A stretch of 64,000 bases of DNA, taken from positions 186,001-250,000 of the forward strand of contig NZ_NIBS01000002.1 in the NCBI RefSeq assembly GCF_002632465.1, given 5' to 3'. Shown here piece by piece: positions 1 to 10,994 of this stretch. The notes under the pieces were generated by a model. It saw nothing but the letters and a program-made list of their open reading frames with translations, searched no databases and was not told the DNA's origin. The translations under genes and the position numbers were made by a program. The number at the start of each line of letters is the position of its first letter. The stretch's first letter is position 1. Source of the stretch: Xenorhabdus budapestensis. GTDB lineage: Bacteria > Pseudomonadota > Gammaproteobacteria > Enterobacterales > Enterobacteriaceae.

Positions 1-194
1 GTAGTGATTTTTTCAGCTTCTTCGTCTGGGATCTCAATATCGAACTCTTCTTCCAGAGCCATTACCAGTTCAACTGTGTCAAGAGAATCAGCGCCCAAGT
101 CATCAACAAATGAAGCTGTGTTTACAACTTCTTCCTCTTTAACACCCAGTTGTTCAACGATGATTTTCTTAACGCGTTCGTCGATAGTGCTCAT
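1..194 (-). CDS. acpP: Acyl carrier protein (partial, C-terminus outside window)
   Basis: Carries growing acyl chains on a 4'-phosphopantetheine arm for fatty-acid synthesis, lipid A and phospholipid assembly in the cytoplasm. The reverse strand from the ATG at 194 reads [10 protein letters not shown] and continues through the attachment motif [10 protein letters not shown], whose serine takes the arm, and the acidic helix [20 protein letters not shown]. About 64 codons are visible; the family is about 78 residues, so the last turn lies left of the window. It is the last visible gene of the plsX-fabH-fabD-fabG-acpP series. The 150-base gap to fabG probably contains its own promoter. Identification is near certain. 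Confidence 0.97.
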   Translation of the reverse strand, partial: MSTIDERVKKIIVEQLGVKEEEVVNTASFVDDLGADSLDTVELVMALEEEFDIEIPDEEAEKIT

Positions 195-344
195 ACTATT
201 AAATTTCCTATCAAAACTCGCTTTCGCGATGGTTTTCGTAGTTTATAAAATACAGGAAAAGATGCAACCAAATCCCGGCTGGTCGAACCACCAACTGCTT
301 TTTTTGTACAAAAAATACATCAAAAATAGTGGGTTCGCTCATTT

Positions 345-1079
345 TTAAATCATGTACATGCCACCATTGACATGCAATGTTTCACCCGTAATGTAAGCGG
401 CCTCATCAGAAGCAAGAAACGCTACAGCACTGGCAATTTCCTTTGCATCACCGAGACGATTAGCAGGAACTTGAGATAAAATGCCTGCCCGTTGGTCGTC
501 TGTCAACGCTCTGGTCATATCCGTTTCGATAAAGCCAGGTGCAATAACATTGACGGTAATGCCACGAGAAGCGACTTCACGGGCCAGTGATTTGCTAAAA
601 CCAATGACCCCTGCTTTCGCTGCCGCGTAATTCGCCTGCCCCGCATTTCCCATTGTTCCAACAACAGATCCAATGGAAATAATACGCCCATAACGTTTTT
701 TCATCATAGAACGCATTACTGCTTTTGACAGACGAAAAATCGAAGAAAGATTAGTGTTAACAATATTTTGCCACTCATCATCTTTCATACGCATCAACAA
801 GTTATCACGTGTGATGCCCGCATTATTCACTAGAATGTCTATTTCACCAAATTCAGCACGAATATTCGATAGTGCTTGTTCAATGGATGCTGAATCTGTG
901 ACATTCAGTACAAAACCTTTGCCTTTATTACCAAGATAGGCACTGATTGCCTCGGCTCCCTTTTCACTGGTCGCAGTGCCAATTACACGTGCGCCACGTT
1001 CAGCCAATAATTCTGCAATCGCTCGACCTATGCCACGGCTAGCACCAGTAACTAGTGCAATTTTTCCATCAAAGCCCAT
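345..1079 (-). CDS. fabG: 3-oxoacyl-ACP reductase FabG
   Basis: NADPH-dependent reduction of 3-oxoacyl-ACP to 3-hydroxyacyl-ACP, the first reduction of each elongation cycle. It is a classical short-chain dehydrogenase of 244 residues. The Rossmann motif TGASRGIGRA lies near the N-terminus, NNAG in the middle, and a catalytic Ser with the YAAAK Tyr/Lys pair follows, then the family tail ITGETLHVNGGMYM. I place the start at the ATG at 1079 (MGFDGKIALV) rather than at 1094, because GAGGA sits just upstream of 1079 and E. coli FabG begins there. The upstream ATG overlaps the end of fabD by four bases, so the two genes are probably translationally coupled. Confidence 0.97.
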   Translation of the reverse strand: MGFDGKIALVTGASRGIGRAIAELLAERGARVIGTATSEKGAEAISAYLGNKGKGFVLNVTDSASIEQALSNIRAEFGEIDILVNNAGITRDNLLMRMKDDEWQNIVNTNLSSIFRLSKAVMRSMMKKRYGRIISIGSVVGTMGNAGQANYAAAKAGVIGFSKSLAREVASRGITVNVIAPGFIETDMTRALTDDQRAGILSQVPANRLGDAKEIASAVAFLASDEAAYITGETLHVNGGMYMI

Positions 1080-1090
1080 GTTTTCCTCAG

Positions 1091-2020
1091 TCATTTATTC
1101 AGAGCAATTGTGAATGATGATACATCATTTACTGCTACAGCACTTAAAGTATCAACAATTCGTTTTGTTAAACCAGTTAATACCTTACCTGGTCCTATTT
1201 CTAAAATTTTATCAATACTTTGCGTTGCAATATATTCAACAGATTCTGCCCAGCGTACAGGATGATACAACTGACGAACCAGAGCATTCCGAATTGCATC
1301 AGCAGATTCTTCTACTTTAACATCCACATTATTGACAACAGGGAACTGCGGTTGATTAAACACAACAGATTGCAGTGCCGTTGCCAACTGGTCTGCCGCA
1401 GATTTCATCAGGGCACAATGTGAAGGAACACTGACTGCCAAAGGCAGAGCTCGCTTAGCCCCAGCCGCTTTACATGCAGCCCCTGCACGCTCTACTGCTT
1501 CTTTCTCGCCAGCAATTACGACCTGTCCAGGAGAGTTAAAGTTAACAGGCGAAACAATCTGTCCCTGTGCTGATTCTTGGCATGCTTTTGCAATGGACTC
1601 ATTATCCAGGCCAATAATGGCATACATAGCACCTTGCCCTTCAGATACTGCCTCCTGCATCAGTTTCCCGCGTAATTCAACCAACTTGATAGCTTGTTGG
1701 AATTCAATTACACCAGCACAAACCAGTGCAGAATATTCACCAAGGCTATGACCAGCCATCATAGAAGGAGCTTGACCACCCCGCTCCTGCCATATCCGCC
1801 AAATGGCAAAGGAAGCCGCCAGCAATGCAGGCTGTGTTTTCCACGTTTTATTCAGTTCTTCCGCTGGCCCCTGCTGAACTAATTCCCATAAATCGTATCC
1901 CAGAACCTCAGAAGCCTCTGCGAAGGTTTGTTCTACAAGCGGAAATTCTGTAGCTAAATCAGCTAGCATGCCAAGGGATTGAGAACCTTGGCCAGGGAAT
2001 ACCATTGCAAAATCAGACAT
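1091..2020 (-). CDS. fabD: Malonyl-CoA:ACP transacylase FabD
   Basis: Transfers malonyl from CoA to ACP and so supplies the extender unit for fatty-acid synthesis. The 309-residue protein starts with the family signature FPGQGSQSLGML and has the nucleophile elbow GHSLGEYSAL, where the serine is catalytic. It keeps the second catalytic residue, His, in SVPSHCALM. Length matches the family (about 309). It sits between fabH (18 bases upstream) and fabG, in the conserved order of the fab operon. Confidence 0.97.
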   Translation of the reverse strand: MSDFAMVFPGQGSQSLGMLADLATEFPLVEQTFAEASEVLGYDLWELVQQGPAEELNKTWKTQPALLAASFAIWRIWQERGGQAPSMMAGHSLGEYSALVCAGVIEFQQAIKLVELRGKLMQEAVSEGQGAMYAIIGLDNESIAKACQESAQGQIVSPVNFNSPGQVVIAGEKEAVERAGAACKAAGAKRALPLAVSVPSHCALMKSAADQLATALQSVVFNQPQFPVVNNVDVKVEESADAIRNALVRQLYHPVRWAESVEYIATQSIDKILEIGPGKVLTGLTKRIVDTLSAVAVNDVSSFTIALNK

Positions 2021-2038
2021 GTTTATCTTCCTGTTAAG

Positions 2039-2992
2039 TTAAAAACGTACTAGCGCTGAGCCCCAGGTAAAGCCACCGCCAAATGCTTCAAGTAAAACAA
2101 GTTGGCCACGTTGAATTCTTCCATCACGTACCGCTTCGTCAAATGCAGTCGGAACAGATGCCGCTGAGGTATTGCCATGACGATCCAGTGTCACGACAAC
2201 TTTATCCATAGTCATATTCAGTTTTTTAGCTGTCGCAGAAATAATACGTAAGTTCGCCTGATGAGGAACCAGCCAGTCAAGCTGCGAATGATCTAAATCG
2301 TTAGCTTTTAAAGTCTCATCAACGATATTCGCTAATTCTCGCACAGCAACCTTAAATACTTCATTGCCAACCATTGTGACGTATGCTGGTGAACCCAATT
2401 TTTGGCGATCTTGATGAGGGACTGACAGTAATTCACCATAATGACCATCTGCATGCAGGTGAGTTGACAGAACACCCGGCGCTTCAGAAGCGCCGACAAC
2501 CATCGCACCTGCGGCATCGCCAAAGAGGATAACTGTACTGCGATCTTCAGGATTTACAATTTTAGAGACAATATCAGATCCAATAACCAGTGCATGTTTA
2601 GCGGCACCAGTTTTAATAAATTGATCAACAATACTCAATGCATATGCAAACCCGGCACAAGCAGCCGCAATATCAAAAGCCGGAATACTGTTAATACCTA
2701 ACAACTTCTGGATCTGACAAGCGCTGCTGGGAAAAGCATGGCTTCCCGTTGTTGTTGCAACAACAATCAAATCGATTTGCGTTTTATTGATACCGGCCAT
2801 TTCAATGGCTTTTTCAGCTGCCCTGAATCCCATGATAGCAACTGTTTCACCTTCAGCAGCTATACGGCGTTCACGGATACCTGTACGAGTCACGATCCAC
2901 TCATCAGTTGTATCCACCATTTTTTCTAAATCTGCGTTAGTACGCACCTGAGAAGGCAAATAACTGCCCGTGCCTAAGATCTTTGTATACAT
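2039..2992 (-). CDS. fabH: Beta-ketoacyl-ACP synthase III FabH
   Basis: Starts fatty-acid synthesis by condensing acetyl-CoA with malonyl-ACP. The 317-residue thiolase-fold protein keeps the Cys-His-Asn triad: Cys in [11 protein letters not shown], His in [10 protein letters not shown], and Asn in [10 protein letters not shown]. The glycine-rich C-terminal loop [16 protein letters not shown] is typical. It lies 6 bases after plsX and 18 before fabD, consistent with one transcript. Nothing unusual is seen. Confidence 0.97.
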   Translation of the reverse strand: MYTKILGTGSYLPSQVRTNADLEKMVDTTDEWIVTRTGIRERRIAAEGETVAIMGFRAAEKAIEMAGINKTQIDLIVVATTTGSHAFPSSACQIQKLLGINSIPAFDIAAACAGFAYALSIVDQFIKTGAAKHALVIGSDIVSKIVNPEDRSTVILFGDAAGAMVVGASEAPGVLSTHLHADGHYGELLSVPHQDRQKLGSPAYVTMVGNEVFKVAVRELANIVDETLKANDLDHSQLDWLVPHQANLRIISATAKKLNMTMDKVVVTLDRHGNTSAASVPTAFDEAVRDGRIQRGQLVLLEAFGGGFTWGSALVRF

Positions 2993-2998
2993 TTATGC

Positions 2999-4036
2999 TT
3001 ATTCACTCTTGGGTAATACTGCATCTAGTCGGGCTGCGATCCTTTCCGGAACCTGCTTCTCTACCGCCTTAACGGCTTGCTCGATAGCAGCTTTGAATGC
3101 GTATTCATTCGCGGCACCATGACTTTTTATGACAATACCACGCAATCCTAATAGTGTTGCGCCGTTATACTGATCAGGGTTTAGATGACCAAAGCGTTTT
3201 GCTATTTGTTTGAGCAAAAACTTCCTGAATATTTTCACCAACCATGACGATTTTTTCTTCTGTCCACCTGGTGATTTAACCAGAGACAGAATCACTCTGA
3301 TTGCGCCTTCCATTGTCTTCAGCGTAACATTACCTGCGAAGCCGTCACACACGAGGACATCTGTTTTCCCCGTTAATAACTCATTACCTTCCACATAACC
3401 TATGTAATTAATTAAATTACTATTCCGTAATATCATGGCGGCTTCGCGGATATTATCTAGCCCCTTGGATTCTTCTTCCCCGATATTAAGTAATGCCACA
3501 CGCGGATTGTTTGCACCTGCAACATCTTCTGCCATCACAGCGCCCATAATGGCAAATTGCACTAACATACGACTATTACAATTAATATTAGCGCCCAAAT
3601 CTAATACAACTGTTTTCTGTTGTTTCAAATTGGGTATAACTGTCACTAAAGCAGGCCGTTCAATCCCCTCTATCGATTTCAACATCAATTTAGCCAGCCC
3701 CATTAACACTCCGGTATTCCCCGCACTGACACATGCTTGCGCTTCACCTAATTTCACTAAATTTAGTGCAATACGCATTGAAGTGCCGTGACTAGAACGA
3801 ATTGCCTGAGAAGGCCTTACATCATTGGCAACAACATGTTCCGCAGGAATAATTTGCAAACGGCCGAGCAGCTCAGCATTTTTATTTGCAAGCAAAGGAG
3901 AAATGGTTTCGGGATCACCGACCAACAGTAGTTTTAATCGCGGATTAGATGCCAGTGCCTGCAATGCAGCAGGCACCGTGATGCGAGGACCAAAATCCCC
4001 GCCCATAGCATCTAACGCTAAGGTTAGATTAGCCAA
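2999..4036 (-). CDS. plsX: Phosphate acyltransferase PlsX
   Basis: Converts acyl-ACP to acyl-phosphate, the donor for PlsY in membrane phospholipid synthesis. The 345-residue protein opens with [22 protein letters not shown], the PlsX signature, and has [10 protein letters not shown] and [10 protein letters not shown] blocks. A basic insert near residues 255-285 ([21 protein letters not shown]) is an amphipathic stretch of the type used for membrane association. It follows rpmF and precedes fabH, as in enterobacteria. Confidence 0.96.
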   Translation of the reverse strand: MANLTLALDAMGGDFGPRITVPAALQALASNPRLKLLLVGDPETISPLLANKNAELLGRLQIIPAEHVVANDVRPSQAIRSSHGTSMRIALNLVKLGEAQACVSAGNTGVLMGLAKLMLKSIEGIERPALVTVIPNLKQQKTVVLDLGANINCNSRMLVQFAIMGAVMAEDVAGANNPRVALLNIGEEESKGLDNIREAAMILRNSNLINYIGYVEGNELLTGKTDVLVCDGFAGNVTLKTMEGAIRVILSLVKSPGGQKKKSSWLVKIFRKFLLKQIAKRFGHLNPDQYNGATLLGLRGIVIKSHGAANEYAFKAAIEQAVKAVEKQVPERIAARLDAVLPKSE

Positions 4037-4065
4037 GATATCAACTTGCTAATAATTAGCTGAAA

Positions 4066-4236
4066 TTACTTGTTGATTACCTTGCGGCCACGGTAGTAAC
4101 CATCAGCAGTCACATGGTGACGCAGGTGAGTTTCACCAGAAGTTTTGTCTACAGAAACTTGTGCTGTAGTCAGTGCGTCATGAGAACGACGCATACCACG
4201 TTTAGAACGAGTTGGTTTATTCTGTTGTACGGCCAT
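4066..4236 (-). CDS. rpmF: 50S ribosomal protein L32
   Basis: A small large-subunit ribosomal protein of 56 residues. The reverse strand from the ATG at 4236 reads [20 protein letters not shown], then a middle ending [20 protein letters not shown] and a VINK tail. This is the zinc-less enterobacterial L32 (about 57 residues). AAGGAGTAAGG just upstream is a strong ribosome binding site. It lies between yceD and plsX, the conserved arrangement that couples ribosome and membrane-lipid gene expression. Confidence 0.97.
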   Translation of the reverse strand: MAVQQNKPTRSKRGMRRSHDALTTAQVSVDKTSGETHLRHHVTADGYYRGRKVINK

Positions 4237-4248
4237 TGACCTTACTCC

Positions 4249-4773
4249 TTAAGTACTTTTCTTTAAACTGGCTAATGCGGCAAATGGGTTTGGCTTTTCT
4301 GCTTCAGGAGGCAGAACACCAAACACCCTGTCCGCGTCGGACACTTCACAGTGTTCAGAATCATGTACCGGAACTACTGGCAGAGAGAGAATTATTTCAT
4401 CTTCAATCATAGCCAGTAAATCTATTTCACCAAATTCATTAATGTCAATTGGCTCATACTCTTCCGGTAATGCGTCAGCCTGCTCATCATTGACGACCGG
4501 GCTAAAACAATACGTTGTGTGAACATGATGACTGAAATTACTGCCACAGCGCTGACAGGCAAACGTAACATCCACATCTGAATGCCCTTTTACAACTGCC
4601 AAACGCTGATTATCAATCTGAAATGATAATGAGCTATCTACATCACTATCCACACTGACCACAGACTCTACGAGACGAGATACTTGTTCAGCAGAATAAC
4701 TACCTTCGTAGTCTAATCTTTTCTGGGCTGTACGAAGTACATCAATGGTCAGGGGTAATTTTACCTTCTGCAT
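4249..4773 (-). CDS. yceD: YceD, 23S rRNA accumulation protein (DUF177)
   Basis: A DUF177 family protein of 174 residues. The family is linked to 23S rRNA accumulation in bacteria and plants, with an unclear biochemical mechanism. A CxxC pair ([10 protein letters not shown]) near residue 90 and the conserved end [22 protein letters not shown] identify it. It is the first gene of the rpmF-plsX-fab operon, 12 bases before rpmF, and is divergent from the maf-like gene. The operon promoter should lie in 4774-4914. Confidence 0.93.
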   Translation of the reverse strand: MQKVKLPLTIDVLRTAQKRLDYEGSYSAEQVSRLVESVVSVDSDVDSSLSFQIDNQRLAVVKGHSDVDVTFACQRCGSNFSHHVHTTYCFSPVVNDEQADALPEEYEPIDINEFGEIDLLAMIEDEIILSLPVVPVHDSEHCEVSDADRVFGVLPPEAEKPNPFAALASLKKST

Positions 4774-4914
4774 AAGGCGCGCATATTATCTTTGTAATGA
4801 GACATAGTCAAAGAAAAAGGCCACACATCTGCACCTTTTCGCCAAATATTCGCTTAATAAGCGGTGTATAGTTTAAAATGCCTGCAAATATTTCTCTACG
4901 TATTTTATGGAAAA

Positions 4915-5511
4915 ATGATGCTTCCGATTGTTTTATCGTCAACTTCGATATATCGCCGCTTATTGTTAGAAAAAATAGGTTTACCTTTTACCTGTGCAGC
5001 ACCACATATTGATGAAAGTTCGCAGGAGAATGAAACTCCTGAGCAATTAGTCATACGCCTTTCACAAGCAAAGGCTACCACATTACAAAAACATTATTCC
5101 AGTCACCTTATTATAGGTTCCGATCAGGTATGTGTTTTAAACGGTAAAATTACAGGAAAACCCCATAATTTTGAGAATGCTCTCTCACAACTAAAAAAAG
5201 CCAGTGGACAACGCGTCACTTTTTACACTGGCATCACATTATTCAATAGCAAAACAGGAAATACCGATACGCGCTGTGAACCATTTCATGTTCACTTCAG
5301 GACACTGACTGAAGCTGAAATCATCAACTATCTAAAAAAAGAACAGCCTTTCAATTGTGCGGGCAGTTTTAAAAGTGAAGGTTTGGGAATTACGTTATTT
5401 GAAAAACTTGACGGTAAAGATCCCAATACATTAATTGGGCTGCCATTGATTACACTGACAGAAATGTTTATCCGCCAGGGGATAAACCCTCTGACGGCAC
5501 AATATTCATAA
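4915..5511 (+). CDS. yceF: Maf-like nucleoside triphosphate pyrophosphatase YceF
   Basis: House-cleaning pyrophosphatase of the Maf family; the E. coli YceF group acts on 7-methyl-GTP. The sequence has the N-terminal [15 protein letters not shown] loop, PHIDES, the catalytic IIGSDQVC strand and the [17 protein letters not shown] and [19 protein letters not shown] blocks. Translation could start at either of two tandem ATGs, 4915 or 4918. An ATG further upstream at about 4879 would give an N-terminus unlike the family. The product is about 198 residues, the usual length. It diverges from yceD and converges on rluC. Confidence 0.92.
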   Translation: MMLPIVLSSTSIYRRLLLEKIGLPFTCAAPHIDESSQENETPEQLVIRLSQAKATTLQKHYSSHLIIGSDQVCVLNGKITGKPHNFENALSQLKKASGQRVTFYTGITLFNSKTGNTDTRCEPFHVHFRTLTEAEIINYLKKEQPFNCAGSFKSEGLGITLFEKLDGKDPNTLIGLPLITLTEMFIRQGINPLTAQYS

Positions 5512-5530
5512 CTAACCTATGACTATTTAA

Positions 5531-6481
5531 TTACATTTGACGCAATTTTTTTAAACATTGCCGTAACCCGATATCCATTGGCGCTTCAAAACGCAAAGTC
5601 TCTCCTGTTGATGGATGGGTAAACTTTAATGAACTGGCATGCAGAAATAGCCGATTTATCTCTGTTTCTGCAAGCTGTTCATCAAATTTTTTGTCACCGT
5701 AGCGATCATCAAATGCAATTGGATGCCCTGCATATAAGGTATGCACACGGATCTGGTGAGTACGTCCCGTTACAGGGCTGGCTCGCACCAGTGTGGCAAA
5801 TGCATACCGCTCTTCAACCTTGAAACGCGTCTCAGATGGTTTACCCTCACTGCTAACCTTAACAACCCTCTCGCCGCTTTGTAGAATATTTTTTAATAAA
5901 GGTGCCTGCACTACTTTACAATGGGATTGCCATTGGCCGCGCACCAATGCCAAATAATCTTTCTGCATTTGCTTTAAACGTAATTGCTCATGTAGTGAAC
6001 GTAAAGCTGAACGTTTCTTCGCAATCAGTAAAACCCCGGAGGTATCACGATCAAGGCGATGTACCAGTTCAAGAAAACGCGCTTCAGGCCGTAATGCACG
6101 CAATCCTTCAATCACACCAAAGCTTAGCCCGCTTCCACCATGTACGGCTGTTCCTGATGGTTTATTGATAACTAAAATATAATCATCTTCATAAAGAATA
6201 CATTCTGCCAAAGCCGCTACTTTATCCAGCTTCACAGAAACAGGAACATTCTGTTTTTCTGCCACTCTGACAGGCGGAATTCTGACAATATCATTGGCTG
6301 TCAATTTATATTCAGGCTTAACTCTTCCTTTATTGACTCTAACTTCACCTTTGCGCAAGATCCGATAGACCATACTCTTAGGTACACCTTTTAAGCGAGC
6401 CAGCAAATAGTTATCAATTCTCTGGCCTGCTTCATCGTCATCAATAGTGACAAACTGTACAATTTGATTATTTGTTTTCAT
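5531..6481 (-). CDS. rluC: 23S rRNA pseudouridine synthase RluC
   Basis: Makes pseudouridines 955, 2504 and 2580 in 23S rRNA. An N-terminal S4 RNA-binding domain (about residues 18-75, RIDNYLLARLKGVPKSMVYR) precedes the RluA-type catalytic domain with the motif HRLDRDTSG, whose Asp is the nucleophile. The block VTGRTHQIRVH follows. At 316 residues it matches E. coli RluC. It is divergent from rne, the same arrangement as in E. coli. Confidence 0.95.
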   Translation of the reverse strand: MKTNNQIVQFVTIDDDEAGQRIDNYLLARLKGVPKSMVYRILRKGEVRVNKGRVKPEYKLTANDIVRIPPVRVAEKQNVPVSVKLDKVAALAECILYEDDYILVINKPSGTAVHGGSGLSFGVIEGLRALRPEARFLELVHRLDRDTSGVLLIAKKRSALRSLHEQLRLKQMQKDYLALVRGQWQSHCKVVQAPLLKNILQSGERVVKVSSEGKPSETRFKVEERYAFATLVRASPVTGRTHQIRVHTLYAGHPIAFDDRYGDKKFDEQLAETEINRLFLHASSLKFTHPSTGETLRFEAPMDIGLRQCLKKLRQM

Positions 6482-7050
6482 GAACGCAATTTTAATTATC
6501 CAGCAAACAGAGTGCTACTCATTTTTTAATTATGTATAAATAATATCCATATCTTCATTCTTTATTATTAAATTGTCTTAGAATAAAGGCTAAAGATTAA
6601 CAACTTATCACTATTTCATGATAAAAAACTCTTAAAGCGATAAAGTCACCTTGCTATCACCCCAACAGCAATGGAATAATGCTTTCCGGCCACAGTTTAC
6701 TAAACTATGAATGGCAGATTGAAATTGTTTGTTATCTGTTTGTTTGAACAAAAACGCAGCAATGGCGTAAGACGTAATGTTTAATCAAACAATTTATGGG
6801 CTGTGGGTTGCAACTTACTGGACTGGGTAGAACCTGTACTAATTTATTACAGTATCCCCCAATAAAGAGCGCTGCGTTTCTTCCAATGAAAGAAATGAAA
6901 TTCAGGCTCGCCGACAATTAGGCACCTCTATACAAACGATAGCCGTGAGGCTGGCGGTTTTGTAAAAGACACGAGGTCATCGGTTACCAGTAGTGCTTCT
7001 CTTTTTACTCGCAGCTCTATACTAATGTAAAAAATAATGAGTAAGTTAGA
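6482..7050 (+). promoter_or_regulatory. rluC-rne intergenic region with rne 5' leader
   Basis: A 569-base gene-free stretch between divergent rluC and rne. In enterobacteria rne has a long 5' untranslated region (Rfam rne5) whose hairpins let RNase E limit its own mRNA. The position, the length, and the AATGAGTAAGTTAGAATG context at the start codon, close to the E. coli one, support the same element here, probably from about 6650 onward. The left part (6482-6640) is AT-rich and should hold both promoters. No small gene was recognised. Individual hairpins were not modelled. Confidence 0.6.
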
Positions 7051-10000
7051 ATGAAAAGAATGTTAATCAACGCAACCCAACAGGAAGAGTTGCGTGTCGC
7101 CCTTGTTGATGGGCAACGTCTATATGATCTGGATATTGAAAGTCCTGGGCACGAGCAAAAAAAGGCAAATATCTACAAAGGTAAAATTACACGGATTGAG
7201 CCTAGCCTTGAGGCCGCTTTTGTTGATTATGGTGCAGAACGACATGGCTTCCTACCTATAAAAGAAATTGCTCGTGAATATTTTCCAAGTAATTATCATG
7301 CCCACGGCCGCCCCAACATTAAGGACATACTTAAAGAAGGCCAGGAAGTTATCGTTCAGGTCGATAAAGAAGAACGAGGCAATAAAGGTGCAGCCTTAAC
7401 AACCTTTATCAGTCTGGCTGGCAGCTATCTGGTTCTGATGCCAAATAATCCAAGAGCAGGCGGTATTTCCCGTCGTATCGAAGGTGATGACCGCATCGAA
7501 TTAAAAGAAGCACTCTCTTCTCTTGAAGTCCCTGAAGGTATGGGGCTTATCGTCCGTACAGCCGGTGTCGGCAAATCCGCAGAATCCTTACAAGGAGATC
7601 TGAACTTCCGCCTGAAACACTGGGAAGCGATTAAGAAAGCTGCAAACAATCATCCAGCGCCTTTTTTGATTCACCAAGAAAGTAACGTTATCGTACGAGC
7701 TTTCCGTGATTACCTGCGTCCGGATATTGGGGAAATCTTGATCGATAACCCTAAAATCCTCGATTTGGCACGTCAGCATATCACAGCTCTCGGCCGCCCT
7801 GATTTTGCCAGCAAAATCAAACTGTATAGTGGTGAAGTCCCCCTATTCAGCCATTACCAGATAGAGTCCCAGATCGAATCCGCTTTCCAACGTGAAGTGA
7901 GACTACCCTCCGGTGGTTCAGTCGTCATTGATACCACTGAAGCGTTGACCGCAATTGATATCAACTCATCCCGCGCAACCCGTGGGGGAGATATTGAAGA
8001 AACCGCTTTTAATACGAATCTGGAAGCCGCAGATGAGATTGCCCGTCAATTACGCCTGCGAGATCTCGGTGGCCTTATCGTTATCGATTTCATTGATATG
8101 ACACCAGTACGCCATCAGCGCGAGGTTGAAAATCGCCTGCGTGATGCAGTTCGCCAAGATCGTGCCCGTATTCAAATAGGCCGTATTTCCCGCTTTGGCT
8201 TGCTAGAGATGTCACGTCAGCGCTTAAGCCCATCACTGGGTGAATCCAGTCATCATGTCTGCCCACGCTGTAGCGGTACAGGAACCATTCGCGATAATGA
8301 ATCACTTTCCCTGTCCATTCTTCGTCTGATAGAAGAAGAGGCCCTGAAAGAAAATACTCATCAGGTTCATTCTATTGTTCCTGTTCAGATCGCTTCCTAC
8401 CTGTTGAATGAGAAACGTAAAGCTGTCAGTGCGATTGAACATCGTCAGGGTGGTGTCGGAGTGGTTATCGTTCCAAACGACCAAATGCAGACCCCACACT
8501 TCTCTGTTTTACGTGTTCGTAAAGGTGAGGAAATTTCTGCCCTGAGTTATCAGCTTCCACAACTTCATGAAACGGAAATGGCAAATGTTCAGGAAGATGC
8601 ACAGCATGAACGCAAACGTCCTGAACAACCTGCTATTTCAACTTTCGATTTGCCTACAGAAACTCCTGTACCTGTAACGGCAAAAATAAAAGAGAAAAAA
8701 ACAGCAGCGAACAATCAGCAAAAAGCAGACAAACCCGGTTTGTTCAGCCGCCTCTTAAAAGCCCTGAAAAAAACATTCAGTGGCGAGGAAGAGAAACAAC
8801 CACGGGAAAAGAGCAAAAAATCTTCCGGTAACGATAATCGCCGTTCATCAGATCGCCATAATTCACGCCGCCAAAACCAACGTCGTGAGCGCAGCGAGAA
8901 CGAAACTCGTAATAATCGTGAGCGTGATGAACAACGTAAAGGACGTAATGTTCAGCCTAAAAATAATGTGCAGGATGATACTGTAATAGATAACGAGGCT
9001 CGTGAAACTCAGCAGCAACAGCGCCGTGAACAGCGTGCAGAGCGTCAACGCCGCCGTCAGGAAGAAAAACGCCAGCAACAGTTGGAAATCAAAGCGCAAC
9101 AAGTAAGCAAAACTGAAGTTCCAGAGGAAGAAATCGAAGAACGTCAACCTGTTATGCCGAGACGCCAACGTCGTCAGCTTGAGCAGAAAATCCGTATTAC
9201 AGATAGCGTGAAAGAAAAAGCTGTTATTGCTACCTTACCAGCAGTCACATCTGAATCTGCTCCAGTAATCGTAGAAGAAGAGAAAAAAGTTTCTGTACCA
9301 GCTGTTATCAATACAGAAATGGAAGTAACGACTCCGCCTTCTGCTTCAGACGAATCCATTGCGCAAAATACAAGTGTGCAAACCTCATCTGTACAAAGTT
9401 CTCTGCAAGGTAATGAGCAACAAGATAACATCATGCCACGTCGTTCCCGACGTTCACCACGCCATTTGCGTGTCAGCGGGCAACGTCGTCGTCGTTATCG
9501 TGATGAACGTAATCTGACACAATCACCTGTACCTCTTGCAATGGCGGTAGTTTCACCTGAATTGGCATCAGGTAAAGTTTGGGTTCGTTACCCTGTCACA
9601 CCTGTAGTAACAATTTCTGAAATAGAGATTTCAACTGAAATTTTTGCTATTGAAGAAATAGCATCAGAGCAATCCGTTGATATCACACAAATTCCTGCGA
9701 TTACAAAAATTGCTGAACCAATCTCAATCTTTGCTGTTACTGAAGCAACAGAGGCAGAGAAAACCACAATCAATTACGAAGATGTTAAAACTGAGTCAGT
9801 GATCCATTCTCCTGTGACATCAGTTACAGAGCCTGCCTCTGAACTGACTGCAACGCCAACACAGGAACCTGTAGGATCAGCTATCAGCAATGATATTGCA
9901 TATCAGGTTGAAACTGTGCATAACACGGTATTACATAAATCTGAGGAAGAAGCACGTCACATGGCAGAACCGATCATCGTGGCAAAAAATCATCACGCTT

Positions 10001-10167
10001 ATTCCCCAATGACTAAAGCTCCGGCACCGGATATGGCGGCGCAACCAGTCATTATTACTGAATGGCAACGCCCTGCTTATCCATTTAAAGGAAAAGGAAG
10101 TGCAGGCGGGCATTCTGCAACGAGCGTCGCAACATCAGTAATGTCAAAGCCACAGTCATTCGAATAA
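7051..10167 (+). CDS. rne: Ribonuclease E
   Basis: The essential endoribonuclease and degradosome scaffold, 1038 residues (E. coli 1061). The catalytic half aligns without gaps to E. coli for the first ~340 residues: S1 domain at about 36-120, metal-binding Asp303 (AIDINSS) and Asp346 (VIDFIDM), and the Zn-link CPRC at 404-407. The C-terminal half is diverged, low-complexity and Arg/Glu/Gln-rich. It still keeps the membrane-anchoring amphipathic segment ([17 protein letters not shown]), an arginine-rich RNA-binding region, the conserved AR2 block ([20 protein letters not shown]) and the terminal polynucleotide-phosphorylase-binding peptide ([15 protein letters not shown]). Full degradosome function is therefore expected. 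Confidence 0.97.
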   Translation: MKRMLINATQQEELRVALVDGQRLYDLDIESPGHEQKKANIYKGKITRIEPSLEAAFVDYGAERHGFLPIKEIAREYFPSNYHAHGRPNIKDILKEGQEVIVQVDKEERGNKGAALTTFISLAGSYLVLMPNNPRAGGISRRIEGDDRIELKEALSSLEVPEGMGLIVRTAGVGKSAESLQGDLNFRLKHWEAIKKAANNHPAPFLIHQESNVIVRAFRDYLRPDIGEILIDNPKILDLARQHITALGRPDFASKIKLYSGEVPLFSHYQIESQIESAFQREVRLPSGGSVVIDTTEALTAIDINSSRATRGGDIEETAFNTNLEAADEIARQLRLRDLGGLIVIDFIDMTPVRHQREVENRLRDAVRQDRARIQIGRISRFGLLEMSRQRLSPSLGESSHHVCPRCSGTGTIRDNESLSLSILRLIEEEALKENTHQVHSIVPVQIASYLLNEKRKAVSAIEHRQGGVGVVIVPNDQMQTPHFSVLRVRKGEEISALSYQLPQLHETEMANVQEDAQHERKRPEQPAISTFDLPTETPVPVTAKIKEKKTAANNQQKADKPGLFSRLLKALKKTFSGEEEKQPREKSKKSSGNDNRRSSDRHNSRRQNQRRERSENETRNNRERDEQRKGRNVQPKNNVQDDTVIDNEARETQQQQRREQRAERQRRRQEEKRQQQLEIKAQQVSKTEVPEEEIEERQPVMPRRQRRQLEQKIRITDSVKEKAVIATLPAVTSESAPVIVEEEKKVSVPAVINTEMEVTTPPSASDESIAQNTSVQTSSVQSSLQGNEQQDNIMPRRSRRSPRHLRVSGQRRRRYRDERNLTQSPVPLAMAVVSPELASGKVWVRYPVTPVVTISEIEISTEIFAIEEIASEQSVDITQIPAITKIAEPISIFAVTEATEAEKTTINYEDVKTESVIHSPVTSVTEPASELTATPTQEPVGSAISNDIAYQVETVHNTVLHKSEEEARHMAEPIIVAKNHHAYSPMTKAPAPDMAAQPVIITEWQRPAYPFKGKGSAGGHSATSVATSVMSKPQSFE

Positions 10168-10195
10168 TCGAATAACATAATCGCCTATAAAATCA

Positions 10196-10222
10196 AATGG
10201 CCCCTTTTTTAGGAGCCATTTC
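10196..10222 (+). terminator. Hairpin after rne
   Basis: AAATGGC and GCCATTT arms enclose a C/T-rich centre 28 bases after the rne stop. The run following the stem is weak in T (TTCTTATC), so it is only a moderate intrinsic terminator or an RNA-stabilising hairpin. Confidence 0.5.
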
Positions 10223-10315
10223 TTATCACCTACGCTACAAAGCCGTCTGTTTCATTTCCTTTGAGCTCCGATTCCAATAAACTCAGATAGTTATTATTTA
10301 AAGCGGTGAATTATT

Positions 10316-10960
10316 ATGGATAAAATTTCGTCTACTAGACCTTGGTTGATTTTTGGCGCGGGCAAAGGGATCGGACACTATCTGACCGATATCGCACTGA
10401 AACAAAATCGCCCGATTACGGCATTAATCCGTAATGAGCAACAAGCTATTGAACTAAGCTCAATAGGTGTGAATGTGATACAAGGTGATGCCTGTGACAG
10501 CCGAAGTATAGAAAAAGCAATTGAACATGCCGGAGAAAATCCCATTGTTTTTTCAACCATCGGAGGAGGTGACTCAGATCACTACGGCAATATTGCTATC
10601 ATAGATGCTTTGGAAAAGGCTCAAATTTCACGCATGCTCTTGGTTACATCCATAGGATGTGGTGATAGTTGGCACACCTTATCACCACGTGCCAAATCAT
10701 TATTCGGTCAATCAGTCAGACTCAAATCACTGGCAGAAAGTTATCTGCAAACCAGTACATTAGACTTTACAATTGTTCGTCCCGGTGGTCTGACTAATCA
10801 AGCAGGTACAGGGCATTGCCAACGTTATCAGGGGGAAATTCACGGTATAGTGAGTCGTAAGGATGTCGCTTTGCAATTGGCACATATGGCTGAGGATAAA
10901 GAGGCTTATTACCAGATTTACGCTTTGGTCGATCCTGAACTAAAACCTCACTGGAGTTGA
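10316..10960 (+). CDS. NAD(P)-binding Rossmann-fold protein (atypical SDR)
   Basis: A 214-residue single-domain oxidoreductase-like protein of the NAD(P)H-binding/NmrA-like atypical short-chain dehydrogenase group. The dinucleotide motif GAGKGIGHYL sits near residue 15. VIQGDACD follows, then LLVTSIGCG and VRPGGLTN, the pattern of the YbjT/biliverdin-reductase-B-like families. The canonical YxxxK pair is not evident, so the reaction and substrate are unknown. It stands alone between rne and convergent yeeX, with a shared hairpin after it. The cytoplasmic location is inferred from the lack of signal or membrane segments. Confidence 0.75.
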   Translation: MDKISSTRPWLIFGAGKGIGHYLTDIALKQNRPITALIRNEQQAIELSSIGVNVIQGDACDSRSIEKAIEHAGENPIVFSTIGGGDSDHYGNIAIIDALEKAQISRMLLVTSIGCGDSWHTLSPRAKSLFGQSVRLKSLAESYLQTSTLDFTIVRPGGLTNQAGTGHCQRYQGEIHGIVSRKDVALQLAHMAEDKEAYYQIYALVDPELKPHWS

Positions 10961-10967
10961 TAAAGTA

Positions 10968-10987
10968 ACCACGCCTTTCGGCGTGGT
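10968..10987. terminator. Bidirectional hairpin between converging genes
   Basis: ACCACGCC and GGCGTGGT form a perfect 8-base-pair stem with a TTTC loop (C-TTTC-G). It lies between the stop codons of the Rossmann protein and of yeeX. Flanking T runs are short, so its strength is uncertain. Confidence 0.6.
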
Positions 10988-10994
10988 CAATATC

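Noticed and set aside
298..318. TTTTTTGTACAAAAAA palindrome between acpP and fabG
   Set aside because: A simple AT palindrome; it does not match the FadR or FabR operators I know and may be chance in AT-rich DNA.
8863..9168. A 101-codon minus-strand frame inside rne
   Set aside because: It is antisense to the Arg/Glu/Gln-rich low-complexity half of RNase E, which creates long antisense frames by codon bias.
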